From Rotaria sordida (lineage: Eukaryota; Rotifera; Eurotatoria; Philodinida; Philodinidae): DNA of 64,000 bases. Positions within the stretch are counted from its first letter, which is position 1. Each line of letters begins with the position of its first letter. The position numbers and the translations under genes were made by a program. Under the pieces are notes generated by a model. It was not told where the DNA came from. It made no database searches and saw only the letters and a program-made list of their open reading frames with translations. The DNA is taken from NCBI GenBank assembly GCA_905250125.1, contig CAJNOL010000231.1, positions 62,001 to 126,000 on the forward strand, read 5' to 3'. Shown here one piece after another: positions 1 through 12,335 of the stretch.

Positions 1-234
1 TGGTTTCTAGTTGAAAACAAAAACAACTACCTGTAGTTATGGGAAGCCAGAATTTCGTTTCAAAAATCCGATAACTTTTTGACCTGAACCAAAAGTCATG
101 AAGGGCTAAGTTTACTGAATAAATTCTGATAAAAAATCTTACTCCTATGAATAGTTGATACACGTCATAGCAAAGATGTCCATGGCGGCGCGGCAGCGAC
201 AGATTTCCAGTCGTGATGGACATTTCTGCCCCAG

Positions 235-394
235 AGTGCTCAGCAGAACACATTCAGATTAAATCATAGTTCTAAAATTCTGTTAACAAGATGGTGTAGC
301 TTTCAACCAAAGGGCATAATGATAAGCAGTATGAATTGATACCACACAATAGATATATCATACATGTTAATACTATGTCGTTCTGCTGAGCACT
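235..394. mobile_element. Short inverted-repeat element (MITE-like), 160 bp
   Basis: A 15-bp perfect inverted repeat, AGTGCTCAGCAGAAC at the left and its complement at the right, encloses about 130 bp of AT-rich DNA with no ORF. This is the shape of a miniature inverted-repeat element. I see no clear target-site duplication. It lies in what is probably the intron upstream of the DYRK exons; the rest of 1-580 holds nothing else I can name. Confidence 0.45.
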
Positions 395-580
395 ATGGAA
401 TCTACTAAATATTTATAGAAATCAGATTTTTTTCATAACGATTAATAAGGTAAACTTAGGTCCGAAATTTCTGTAACTTATGTTTATGCATAGAGAAGTT
501 TCAGACAAATGAGAATAAAATGAGGCATGTTTTTGTTTTTTTATTTGAATCGATTTCATTAATATTTGTATGTAAAATAG

Positions 581-1327
581 GTTATCCAATATTTCCTGGT
601 GAAAATGAACAAGAACAATTGGCAATGATAATGGAAGTGATTGATTTACCACCAAATCATGTTCTTGAACAAGGAACTCGAAGAAAATTATTTTTTGGTT
701 TGTTTATTCTTTCTTTTTGTTTTTCATTTTCTTCTAAAAGATTTTTATTTCTTGAATAATTTAAATTTAGATTCAAAAGGAATTCCTCGAACAGTTTCAA
801 CAAAATCATTAAAAAAACGTCGTCCAGCTAGCCGTCCATTAGCACAAATTCTTCGAACAACTGATAATAATTTTATTGATTTTATTCGTCGATGCTTTGA
901 GTTTGTTTTAAATAATAAAAAAAAACAAAAAAAGAAAAATTTTCTTGTTTTTGTTAAATCTAATTTCAATTTAGATGGGATCCTGTCGAACGTTTAACAC
1001 CCGAAGAAGGTTTACGTCATCCATGGATTGTTGAAACAAAATTAAAACGATCATCACATGAATCACGAACACGATATAAAACAAAAAAAGATGATAATAA
1101 TAATAATACAACTAATAATAATACATCAATAATTAATGGTGATTCATGTAAGATGATTTTTTGTTTGTTGTTTCTTCTTTAAAAATTTTAATTTATTATC
1201 TTTGTTTAAAATAGATTTTAGTTTAAATGAAACAACTGGTCATGAAGATAGTGCTGCAATTGAAGACGATAAACAAATAAGAAATGGTGGTTCATCAACA
1301 ATGTTTCCTCGAATTTCTAATCAATAA
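581..1327 (+). CDS. DYRK-family protein kinase, C-terminal exons only
   Basis: These are the last four exons of a dual-specificity tyrosine-regulated kinase, closest in memory to DYRK2/4: 581-697, 771-900, 975-1147 and 1215-1327, all in one frame, ending in TAA at 1325-1327. The first exon begins with [14 protein letters not shown], the conserved segment just after kinase subdomain IX. DSKGIPR follows, and [17 protein letters not shown] is the kinase C-lobe end typical of the family. After the kinase domain comes a low-complexity Asn/Thr-rich tail. The ATP-binding and catalytic loops are not present in the 580 bp upstream. The other introns here are only about 70 bp, so the upstream intron must be unusually long or the gene is truncated. 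DYRKs phosphorylate Ser/Thr substrates after tyrosine autophosphorylation of the activation loop. The family call is firm; the subfamily is an inference. Confidence 0.8.
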
Positions 1328-1365
1328 TTAATCGGTGACTTAATTTCGACTCAACAAAAAAAAAA

Positions 1366-1375
1366 NNNNNNNNNN
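1366..1375. other. Assembly gap (10 N)
   Basis: Ten N bases follow an A-run 38 bp after the DYRK stop codon. The sequence to the right may not be exactly contiguous with the gene. Confidence 0.99.
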
Positions 1376-1510
1376 GTTTGATCATTTTTCGGACACTTAG
1401 ATGCCCGTCAAAGAGGATCAAAAGCAGTTAGTTTAGAATGAGAATTTGATGCTCTGTATAAATGAATATTCAGACTTATGACTGTTTAGTTGTCTATAAA
1501 TATTTAAAAT

Positions 1511-2521
1511 ACTTAGGGATACCTAAAAGTAGTGGGGGGGAGATACCTTATTTTCGTATAGAAGGCTTAAGGGAATCTGTTTCCGAGGTTTCTCGAGAAC
1601 GGCTCGGCGAAAATTTTTGAAACTTTTAGGGTAGATAGATCTCGATGAGTAGAATAAAAATTGTTATAGACTCTAAATTCCCAAATGCTTCCATCCGGAA
1701 GATTTTTGGAGGTCAAAGGTCAAAAATGACCTGAAGTTTTCCCCTTCACAAACATTCATACTACATTATTTAGGGCTGAGATTTTTTCTGTAGCAATTAG
1801 GAACAAATCTGGATGTGTCTTATTTTTCTTTTTGAAAAATTTCGTACCTGAGGCTCACGAGAAGCAAAACAATGAAGGCACTATCAAAAAACCATGAAAA
1901 AATTTTTTTTTCGAAAGGTGTTAATTTTGTAAAATTCTTATATGCAAAGAGATGGTTTAACTTTCTTAAAATGTACTCATTAGATAGAGGGCATTTAGAT
2001 CTATATACTAGACATTAAAAATGAAAAGACTGAAAATTTTGAGTCAGGAAAGGGGAGTTCTTTTAAGAAAAATTTCTTTTTTTATAATTTGATAGAGAAA
2101 ACAAAGCTCTATTTCATCCCCATTCAACTGGTACCATAATAATAAAATTTCGACAAGAACTATTTTTGTGTAAAATATAACTATAACATTGGATCATATT
2201 TTCATCTATATGCATTTTCCTTTTGATTGTTTCTTTGTTCTTCTCTTGGGAGTGGGTGCAGGTGTGAACTAAGTCAACAACTCTATATTCACACTCTCAA
2301 GAAACAGCCAAAAAGAAAATGTACATGGATGAAAATACGATCCAATGGTTATATTTTACATAAAAACAATTCTTATAGAAATATGATTATTATGGTACCA
2401 GTTGAATAGGGCTGAAATAAAGCTTCGTTGTCTCTATCATCTCATAAAAAAAGGAAAATTTTCTCAAGCCTTCTATACGAAAATAAGGTGCCTCCACTAC
2501 TACTTTTGGATGCACCTAAGT
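1511..2521. mobile_element. Foldback DNA element, about 1.0 kb, asymmetric arms
   Basis: The ends form an imperfect inverted repeat of about 60 bp: 1511-1570 begins ACTTAGG and 2462-2521 ends CCTAAGT, with TTATTTTCGTATAGAAGGCT shared. A second inner inverted repeat pairs roughly 2092-2220 with 2270-2440, with its centre near 2245-2260. The left arm carries about 500 bp (1570-2090) that the right arm lacks. AAAT flanks both ends and may be a 4-bp target duplication. There is no transposase ORF, so it would be non-autonomous. Confidence 0.7.
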
Positions 2522-2959
2522 AAATAAAAAACCTCGTTTGCACTAAACAAATTTCTAACTTCTCTAGATGATATTTTAAGATAGTTTTGACTTCCTAGTG
2601 TGCTGGAGAATTTCTAATTCCAATCATTGATTAGAGTGAACAGAAAATCGAAAGCTATAAACTTTTTTCACATGGGACGATATTTTTCAAAAAAAAATTA
2701 TTTTTTTTTGTTTTTGAATTTCGATCGTTTATAGTCACAAATAAAAGAGAAGAAATTGGGTATTTTATTGTTATATAAAAAGATTTTCTTATAGTTTGGA
2801 TTGAAGTAATTTTGATCAAAATACAAAAATGAACTAAGGTGGTAGAACAGCTTAACAATAATGTATTTTTGATTTCTTTTTCTATTATGTTAAGCATCTA
2901 GCTCAAATCCAGATTAGTCATTTTATTATCTAATGGATTTTCTATGTAAGTCTTGTAAT

Positions 2960-3201
2960 ACTGAGATTTCATAGATGAATTATGATGGTAAAGTTTCTAG
3001 AAAAACGGACACGGTATTTTTCCGGTTCCTGAAGACTTTGTTGAAGCTACTTTTTAAAGAGAACACAGTTGTGAACAAAATGAATGGTCACAGCAGTTCC
3101 TAAGACTTTTTGTTCAAAGGTTAATGGTATCGCAAAAAAACGAAAAAAAGACGTTTTCTAGTCGATTTCTTGCCATCATAGTTCATCTATGAAATCTCGG
3201 T
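2960..3201. mobile_element. MITE-like element, about 240 bp
   Basis: CTGAGATTTCATAGATGAA at the left is mirrored by a near-identical complement at the right, with arms of about 50 bp. The interior has no ORF. The rest of 2522-3841 is AT-rich spacer in which I see no gene. Confidence 0.65.
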
Positions 3202-3841
3202 ATAGAATGCATTAGATAGAAAACTCGATTGACTATTAAAATAACTATTTAGATTTGAACTAAGTACTTAACATTACAGAAAAAAAAATCAAAAGTACGT
3301 TTGTTGTTCAACTTTTTTTTCATCACATTATATAAAAAACTCTGTATGAAAATCACTTTTGGTCTCCGTCAAAGGTTCGCTTCCAGTGAACTAACTTTAG
3401 ATGAGAAGAAAATTCTAAATATATAAATTAGGAACGAAAGTGAAATTTCAATTTCAACTGATTATGTTTAATTCAGTCTATTAACTTTTAAGTGTACGAA
3501 AATTGACGAGACATGTTGTGTAAAGACTTTCTATATATAATGATTAGATTATAATGCATTAATATTTCGAAGATTCAAGAAAATCTCGTTGCTTTTGTAT
3601 TCATAATAGAACAAAAGAAAAAAAGAAATCATTGTAAATGAGTGATGATCGTCTGATGCGTCATTGATAAAATGAATGTTCTCTATTTGCTTCTTTTTTT
3701 TTTTGACAAGTAAAGACTATTGATCTTTCATTAGAAATAAAATCAATATTTGAATAAATGGAAAAGAAATGATCATTTATTTAAAGAAGAGCCATTTTAT
3801 TTTTGTTTTAATGACAGGAGTATCAATATAGTATATAAAAT

Positions 3842-6800
3842 ATGATGGATATTAGTCATTATTCACAAACGAATTATTATTTTATTATTATAATTAACTT
3901 ATGTTTATTAATTCAAGGTTCATTTTTTGGATTCTTTTATTTGAAAAAAAAAAAAAAAGATAAAATTTTTGTTTCATATTTAGGTCAATTCTATTTACCT
4001 AATGAATGTTTTATGACATTTGATAATGCATCAGTAACATCTGACCCTTCAAATCCAAATACAAAGTACGATGAATTTGTTTTATTTTTCCTAATTTGTT
4101 TTTTGTTTTTTTTATCTTAGTATATTTCTATGTCCATCATCATGTTATACAATGCGATATCTATCTAATCAACAAGAATATCCATTATTTGGTAATGAAA
4201 CATATTCAGGAGTAAGTTTAGATTTAAAAATTTTTTAAAAAAAAAGTATTTTGTTTTTGTTAAATTTTTCAAGAATTCGTTGATATGTAAAGCAGCTTTA
4301 CATGATGGTCGTATTGCTCCATGGAATGAAACAAATTCTACAATATTAATAAGAAATAGTTCATTTCGATCATCAACATTTATAAGTACGCTTAGAAATG
4401 GAATTCTTTCAATTAAATTAGTTGGTAATTCATATTTAGTTTATCAATTTCTTAATAATCGAATAAATGGTTTGAAAAAACAAAAAAGAAATGAAATTTA
4501 ATATATAAAATTAAAAAAATATTTTTTTTCTTATTTAGAAACATCAATACCTGATATAGCTATTGAACATCGAAAATATCTTTATTCTCAAAATCAATCA
4601 TCAAGTATAACATGTAGAAGTAAATTAGATCTTTATCCAATTCAATCGATTAATATTGATCAAGGATGTATAAATATATTCAATTAATAAATAAATAGAT
4701 AATTATAAAGATTTTTTTTTTTTTTGTTAAGGGAAACATTGGACAGAAAATCGTTTAAAATATTTTACATTTCCTCGAAATTTAACTCGAAATCAATCAT
4801 TAACTTTTTGTTTAAATAATAATGGAACATTAATGTATTGGGCAAATTCAACTGAACAAGAAATACTTCAAAGTAAAATTGTTTTATCATCTATTTATTT
4901 GTTTATTTGTTTTAAATAGGAATTCTTGCAACAACAATTCATGATTTATTTCATTTTCAAAGAAGTTCAGCTAATAATAATACATTAACTTTTTTTATTG
5001 GTTTAAAACAAATTAATCGAATTAAACAATGGGAATCAAATGTAAGATTTTCTTAAGAACATTCTTAATTTCTTCTGCGAGTTTTTTTTTAAAAAAATGA
5101 TTTGATGAAAAGTTTTGAAATCTTCGAGAGAAATAATTCTCAACATATAGAGCAAAAGTTGTATTAAGGTCAAAATTCTCAGATGCTTTCTTCTATACAC
5201 TACGTTCCTTTCTCGACTCTGAAATGTTTTGTTTTTTTCTCTTATACAAATTTCAATAGGTTATTTCATATAATAAATCATTGGAAACAAATTCTACTTC
5301 AATAATAAATGAAGAAGATTATTGTACAATAATTCAATCAAATGGTTCTAATATTCAATCAATAAGAATATATGATCATAAATGTGATGATATAAGTATT
5401 CGTGGATATCCACTTTGTCGTCTTTTACGTAAGTTTAATTAAAGAATTTATTAGATTTTAGTTTTTTTTTTTTTTTATTTTGATTAGCATCTGTTATAAA
5501 TGATGAAAATGATTTTATTTATCGTATTGAAACAGATAATGAAGCAAAAAATTTAATTGGTGTTATTGATTTTTGTTCGGAATTAGGTGGATATCCAATT
5601 TATGCAAATAATGCTTATGAATGGCAATTAATTCAAGGTATTTCTAACATATTAGAATTTGTTTAAGTTCATAGAGTAATTTCATAATGATTGAGTTGAG
5701 ATTGTTAATGTACTGCCATTATAGGACATTTACAGATGAACTATTGATAATTGTCTCTTGTTGAATTATAATCATTTAACTAAGTTTATGATTTTATGTT
5801 GGGTGTAAGTGAAGCGGAGACCCGCTACACCCACATCTCAACATGCATCACTTTACTATACTGGTAAGATTTATACAGGAAATCTTCTCAATAGATAGAT
5901 CTTTTGTTTTTATGTGAATCACATTTTATTAAATGGGTCCTAACGGGACTAAATAAAGCCTAAAATGATTCGTGTCCATAGATGTTTATTGCTGAGTTAT
6001 GATTGTTTTAGTGAATTTTTCAACAATATGCCGTGAGATCCATTAGATCATTTTTAGAGAAGATTTTTGAATTTTAAGTTCAAACATTGCACAAATAAAG
6101 TTTTCAATAGAACTAATTCATTATAAAAGTATTAACTTTTCTAGAACCTCCGATCTCGAAATATAAATATAAGAACAAATTTTTCTTCTTTACATAATAA
6201 AATTTTCAATATTTAATATCTGACCATAAGAAATACTAAAAGCTCTGATACTTTCACAATGAACTAGTCCCATGTAGGACTTGATTTATACAACTTTTGA
6301 CCTCAAAATTCAAAATTGAATTTTGCAGGTAATCTAATAGTCATCACAACATTATGTTAAAAAATTCACGTACGAGAGAGAAGATTCCTAACTAATCCAC
6401 ACTGTTTTTCATGATATTTTGTCTATATATCAGGGATAGTATTCTAAGACGAATCCTAAGAAGGTTTGGACTGATGGTACTTCCATCGAAGGTTATGACC
6501 ATTTTACTGATTTTCCACCTAACCACAAGATATATAGGGAAAAATTGAACAATGGAATTTTAATCTGAAATTTTGCTCATATGTAGCTTTTGTAGTCATT
6601 AGAACACTCCAAAAGTTTCAGTGGTAAAAAAAAATTTCCTTTTGGAGATATTCAATTTTAAAAAAGTTAATCTTTCAGGACTTTATAGTCAAGAATCAAT
6701 ATCTCCAGAGGAAAACATTTTTTTTTTCGCTAAAATTTTTAGAGTGTTCTAATGATTGCAAGAACTACATATGAGCAAAATTTTAGATTGAAATTCCATT

Positions 6801-9800
6801 GTTCAATTTTTCCCTATATATCTTATGCTAGGTGGAAAAATCAATAAAACGGTCATAACCTTCGAAAGAAGCACCACCGGCCCAAACTCTCTTAGGACTT
6901 TTCTTAGCATATTGCCCCACAATATATGGACAAAATATCATTGAAAACGGCTTGGATCAATTGGGGACTTTCCCTTGTTAGACGACTATAACTAAAGAAG
7001 AAAGATGTATAAGCACGAATTCTTTTTTAGAGCGTTTCAATAAGACTTACGTAATGAGATAAGACTCATCTTACAAACGACTTATCATTTGACGAGGTTC
7101 TCTCGTTAGAATAAAGTCAAAAAATTAATAAAACGATCATAACTCGAATAGAAACAATTAAAAACTCAAACACTCTTGAATTGATGCTAATTATATTAAT
7201 GTCTATGTATGAACAAAATATTACAAAAAGCGTAATCTCCGAGAGGAGTACATTCCTTTGTATCAGCACAATAGTGAACAATGAAATCAACTTCAATCAA
7301 TCAAAATCAGAGATGGAATCAGTACCGATCATAAAAAATCCAGACTGATTCCATATTTGATTGTAATCTCTGGTTGAAAATTGCCGATTCACATTTTTTC
7401 TTGAGTCAATTCAGAAAACTTTTTCACTACTTTTTAGATCTCGAAATCGGGTCACTTTTTTTATGACTCGACTCAACCCAAAGTGGTCCGCCCGGACCCG
7501 AATGAAACTTCGTTTACAAAGATTTTTTTTCTCAATAGACAGTTATTCCATATTTTTCGGCTTTTATAAAAATTGATAACTAAGGGAGAAGGGATGGCGT
7601 GGAGAAGTTTCTCCCTATTCTCCTCAATGATAAACCAAATCTCAAAAATAGTTATGTCAAAAAAAGGATAATATCGTCGAGCCGTGCGGCCCGTTTTGAG
7701 ACTTGCTGCTTTCTCTTATTCGAATGAAAAAGAAAGTCATATTTTCTTATTTGCAGTTCGGTTGTTATCATGTTTAGACTTGAACTCAATCACAATTATT
7801 CATTTTGTATATTTTCGTTCGAATCTAAAAATGAAATTATAATTTTGTAATCATTGTTAAAGAAAAAAAATATTTATTCATATTGTTTTGAAAAACAAAA
7901 AAAAACTTGCAAATATTGAATATATGTTCTATATATCTTCTGATTCATTTGAGTATAGTTTTATTTTAATAAAAGAAAATTTTTATATTTTAAAATTAAA
8001 TATTATAACAAATATTCTATAATATTTGATTTTCATTTTAATTTTTAATATCGAAAATAAATTAATCTTGAATTTTCTACACATATATATAGAAATAATG
8101 TTAAAAGATTCAAATTTTAATGTTGATTATGTTTATACAAGTTTAATATCTCAAACAAAACAAGTTCAAGATGCATATTGGATGCCAAGAAATATTTCTG
8201 TATGTTTTTATTTCTTATTCAATCTATGTAAAAAAAAAAAAACAGGAAATCTCAATTATTTTTTTTTAGTACAATAGTTCATTAGATTATATATGGTTTA
8301 CTGGATCTCGAGGTACAGATCGAACAGGATATCATTTATCAAAAGCTTATGATGAATCTTATTATGCTTTATATGATATAAATCCATATTCAAATTTAAA
8401 TAGACTTCGATTTTGTCGTAAAGATGATATTCGAACATTAATAAAACAATCTTCATTATGTAATTATAAATCTTGTATATCAAAATGTTTAAATATAACT
8501 CTTCCAAATCAAAGTGATGATGCAAGATTTGGTTTTTATAGTTGTATACCAAAAAATAGTTTAGTTGGAATTGTTTATACACAATCATTTCCTGATTATG
8601 GTGATTTTATTCGACCTAATCTACCAATGGATTATAGTGTTGGACTTCGAAGAAAATTTAATGAATCATTAATATTAAATTTTGAACAAACAGATAAAGA
8701 TCTTCGTTATGATTGTTATGAATATATAAATTTTGATAGATTATCAACATTAAATGATACAATTAAATTATTATGTGATTCATCAAATACAAATAATAAA
8801 ACAATAAATGGAATTAGTTTTAAAAAAGATTTTAATGGTCTTATATCAATTTCTTTAGAAAATAAACGAATATCAGGACATCATACAAGATTTATTGATT
8901 ATCAACTTTGTAAATTTTATTTTCATTAGAAACAAAAAAGATGAATAATTTTTCTTTTGTTATTATTTTATTTGTTAGACGATAGTCGATGTAGTTATCA
9001 AGGTATATATCATCCATATATAAATCAATGTATTTGTGCACCAGGTTTTTATGCAAATCAATGTCAATATAGTAAATAAATAATAATATTTATTTTAAAT
9101 CAATAATAATAATAATAATTATTTTTTTTTTTTCTTTACAAAGGTTGTCCACCAGGTTATTACGGACAAACTTGTGATTATTATTGTCAAGGTGATGATG
9201 ATTATTGTAAAGGTTTATTAATTTGTTTACCTGATCCATATGGATGTTCATGTTATACTGGTTGGTATGGAACTAGTTGTAATATAAGTAAAGATAACAG
9301 ATTGATGTTTCTTTTTTTTTGTTCTATTTATTGATTATTATTTGAATATTTTTTTTTTTTGTTTTTGGAAAGGTTGTCCAATTAATCAATATGGACCTGA
9401 TTGTTCTTATCAATGTCCATGTTCAAATTGTAATAGATTTACAGGTGTTTGTAATTGTACTGGAACAGAATGTTATAATGGTAATTAGAAATTTATTTTA
9501 ATTTGTATTTAAAAATTCATATTTTAAAATTTCATGAACATATACTTATACAATACCAATGGGTGTGAACTCAGTAAAATCAAAGAGTTTTTTTAAAATC
9601 GTACATTTCTATTTCATACGTCGTCTTTTTCAGTCATTGATCTTTCATATTATATCTCACTCATGATTACTATCACAAAAAAAAGCTGTTAGCGAAATCC
9701 CTATGGCATTAAAATGTAAAACATGATGTAGCTGTTGTTGTTAATTACAGAAAAATCGTTTTATTCTATCGATTATGCGATACATTTCTTTACTATCCTC

Positions 9801-11011
9801 TTACTTAATACTCCAGAAATGTAATAAGAAAGTAATTCATATATTATAATGAGACGTTATTCATATACAGTCTTCGATTGTACATGAACCAGTGACGCGG
9901 AAGACGGAGTTGTTCCTAAGGTGTCTGCCATGTCTCTGATGAGCCACTTCTAACTTGTCTCTGATTATCTGTAGGGGAGAGAGTCGAGTGTAAATTTCTA
10001 CTCTATACTTCTCAACATTTCTTTTAGCTCGTGTTTCATAATATAGTATTTAGTAGGATTATTAATCAATAGAATTGAATATGTTATATTTATGTTTACA
10101 ATTCAAACGAAGTTAATTAATCGTACAGTTTGATATTAGTTCACATTAATAGATAATCGTATTTGATTTTCAAGATTATTATGAAGTAATATCGACTCGG
10201 TAGTTGACTGTTTTTATTTAGCAAAATGTTAGAGATAATTTCCGAAGAGATAGATTACCATCTTCAACTAGTACTTAATCTTTTCAAACGATAATCGTAT
10301 TGTTCATTTTTAATTAATTCAATTAAATAGATTATCGTACTTTTCCATAGATATAGAATTTTGAACTCTATCAATTAGTAATATTCTTATGTAGAACTTT
10401 ATTACTATTAAAATCTTAAACTTTCTTTATTATTTCTTCGATCATGAGAAATAGAATTCGTCATGTTATAGTAGATTTCTATAAACAAATTAATTCTTGT
10501 AATGAATTAAAAATGACTTGTCATTATGAACATAATCTATAAATATTTAAATGTTAAAACTCTTTTTTTCTTTGTTAAATATTGAATTTATGTTTCTTTT
10601 TTGTTTACTAAAAAGATTATTAAAAACTTCTATATATATATATATATATATATATATTCCAAGTGAGATCTATCTTTTGAATAATAATCAAATAAGAAAA
10701 TTAAAGGAAAACTTTCTATATTCTAAAATAAATAATCAGGCTTTGAAAAAAAACTTTTTTTTTTTTACAAAAAAAAAAAACTAATTTCAGGTATATATAC
10801 TCGTTCGGAATTACAATCAAGATGTTCATCATCGTCGTCATCATCATCATCTAATTTAGTATTATTAATCGTTATTCCAATAATTAGTGTAATTATATTA
10901 ATATCCATAATTGCAATAATATTATATTGGAAATTAGTACATTCAAAACGTGGAGAAAATAATATGAATTATTCTTATCCATCTACTAATATAAATGATG
11001 AACATCTATAA
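3842..11011 (+). CDS. Type I membrane protein: LCCL, C-type-lectin-like and EGF-like regions
   Basis: Fifteen exons join in a single frame to 822 residues: 3842-3917, 3984-4065, 4121-4211, 4274-4469, 4539-4667, 4732-4872, 4920-5041, 5260-5428, 5488-5637, 8093-8199, 8270-8909, 8979-9071, 9144-9287, 9373-9480 and 10791-11011. A hydrophobic signal peptide ends near residue 26. An LCCL-like domain follows (about 55-130; CPSSC, then SLICKAALHDGRI). About 150-340 looks like a C-type lectin fold (TFFIGLKQINRIKQW, ending in paired Cys), with a second possible one at about 340-460. EGF-like, Cys-rich segments occupy about 635-750 (CICAPGFYANQC, CPPGYYGQTC). One transmembrane helix lies near 770-795, with a short cytoplasmic tail. 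Two introns, 5638-8092 and 9481-10790, are greatly enlarged and carry repeats. It probably acts in cell-surface recognition or adhesion; ligand and orthologue are unknown to me. Confidence 0.8.
5638..8092 (+). other. Enlarged intron 9 of the LCCL gene
   Basis: This intron is 2.45 kb against about 60-80 bp for its neighbours. It begins GTATTT and ends ATATATAG. It contains the 6371-6982 foldback element and a small hairpin at 5797-5841 (GTTGGGTGTA pairing with TACACCC...CAAC). No coding potential was found. Confidence 0.75.
6371..6982. mobile_element. Foldback element, family 1, copy 1
   Basis: Two arms of about 290 bp pair over nearly the whole element: GATATTTTGTC...GATAGTA on the left against its complement on the right, and TTCCATTGTTCAATTTTTCCC on the right against the left. 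The centre is near 6680. Related in size and plan to the elements at 16531-17134 and 19882-20510: a TAACRAGGGA-like end, a motif around GGTTATGACCATTTTACTGA, and a gauge of about 610 bp. No ORF. Confidence 0.7.
9481..10790 (+). other. Enlarged intron 14 of the LCCL gene
   Basis: This 1.3-kb intron begins GTAATT and ends TTTCAG. Its first 550 bp share short similar stretches with 14050-14480: GTTAGCGAAATCCCTATGG here against GTTAGTGTAATTCCTATGA there, and ATTTCTACT..CTATACTTC in both. A (TA)n run sits at about 10630-10652. The ORF at 10551-10784 is AT-rich intron sequence. Confidence 0.6.
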
Positions 11012-12173
11012 GATTTTCTTCAATATGATTAAAATGTTTAAAATGACATGGTGGTGATATATCACTTTTTTTAATAAAACGTTTTAAAAATTTTTGATTT
11101 AATAAGTTTTCTGTATAAAATTGATTTTGTTTTAAATATGAATAAAATCTTGTAAAAAGTTTTTCATCATTTATTTCAAAACGTAACATAATTGATGAAT
11201 TATTTAATGAATGACGAAATGAAAGTGTTAAATTTGTTGGTTGAATTATATTTGATATTGATGTTATACGATCAGACCATAGAATAAAACCTGTTTTTTC
11301 ATCAACAATCAATAAACGTAATTCACATGAACGTCGAGGATTTAAACCAGTATTATATAACCATATTGGATAACCATGATGAATTAATTTCCATTGTTCT
11401 AATGAACATACTTGAATATCAGTTAAAATAAATAAACGTATTAAACAAGGTGATACATGTATTAATGAACCCATAGATGAATAAAGTGATTCGATACGTT
11501 GAATAAGTAAATTTTCATTTATTGGTAATGTTTTATCTTCATGAAATTTTCCATCAATTAATTCTGAAAAACGTCTTTGAAGTTTTTCTAATTCTGAACA
11601 ATTCCATTGATTATTTTCTTGTTCAATTGTTAATAAAGGTTTTACTATTCCAATTTGTTTTTTTTCTCGTCTTTCAATTGAATTATATTCCATTGATGGT
11701 ATTAAACATAATAAATCATTTTTAGTTTTATTTATATCAATATTGAATAAATTATTTGATTCATTAGGTAAACATCCATCTAAAATAATTTATTTTTCTT
11801 GAAAAAAAAAAACAATAACAACAAATTTTTTATAATGTTCTATGTGATACATCTTTAAAATTTAACAATATTCTATTAGTCTAACTCATTACAATTTTCT
11901 CACTTAGAATGACATAGTTGATATTTACATAAGATGATTGTTCTTAAATACTTTGATATATACTGTCGACATGTTTTTTTTGCTTCTTAATTGATTAAAC
12001 TTACTTATTTGTTGTTTTTGTTTTAAACGTGGCGGTTGTTTTAACTGTTCTCGTCTTTTCAATGGTTCACTTTTCATATGTGCATTCAAACGAGTAGTCA
12101 ATGTCCAAATGATTTGTTTTCCATCAATCGATGTTGAATTACGTCGTGATGAAAGGTTACTTAGTTCTTCCAT
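10986..12173 (-). CDS. Unidentified 320-residue intracellular protein
   Basis: Two exons, 12005-12173 and 10986-11779, join through a perfect donor (GTAAGT) and a TTTTAG acceptor in matching phase, giving 321 codons with the stop at 10986-10988. The start at 12173 is the first Met and lies just downstream of a promoter-like region. There is no signal peptide or membrane segment. The N-terminus is basic and Gln-rich. The C-terminal half (about 190-290) alternates beta-like stretches, IRLFILTDIQVCSLEQW, then LRLLIVDEKTGFILW, then LTLSFRHSLNNSSIMLRFE. This suggests a PH- or EVH1-like fold, but I cannot name a family. The last 26 bp of coding sequence overlap the last exon of the convergent LCCL gene. 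Confidence 0.65.
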
Positions 12174-12325
12174 TAAAACAATCTTACATTATAAAATAAG
12201 AACAAAAAAAAAAAAAAAAAAGGAAGAAATGACGTAATAGAAATGTTTGCATGTTTAAAAAAGAAAGAAAACGAAGGACAGTGTCATTATTTGGGCACTC
12301 ATGAAATAATTGCACGTTTTAACGG

Positions 12326-12335
12326 TATATAAAAG
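12326..12335 (+). promoter_or_regulatory. TATA box candidate
   Basis: TATATAAAAG stands in a less AT-biased stretch on the + strand, facing away from the 10986-12173 gene. A 61-codon ORF starts at 12387, about 50 bp downstream (MAPSFFLFMLAVNPL is its second Met segment), but I cannot show that it is a gene. The region 12174-12386 may be a divergent promoter. Confidence 0.35.
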
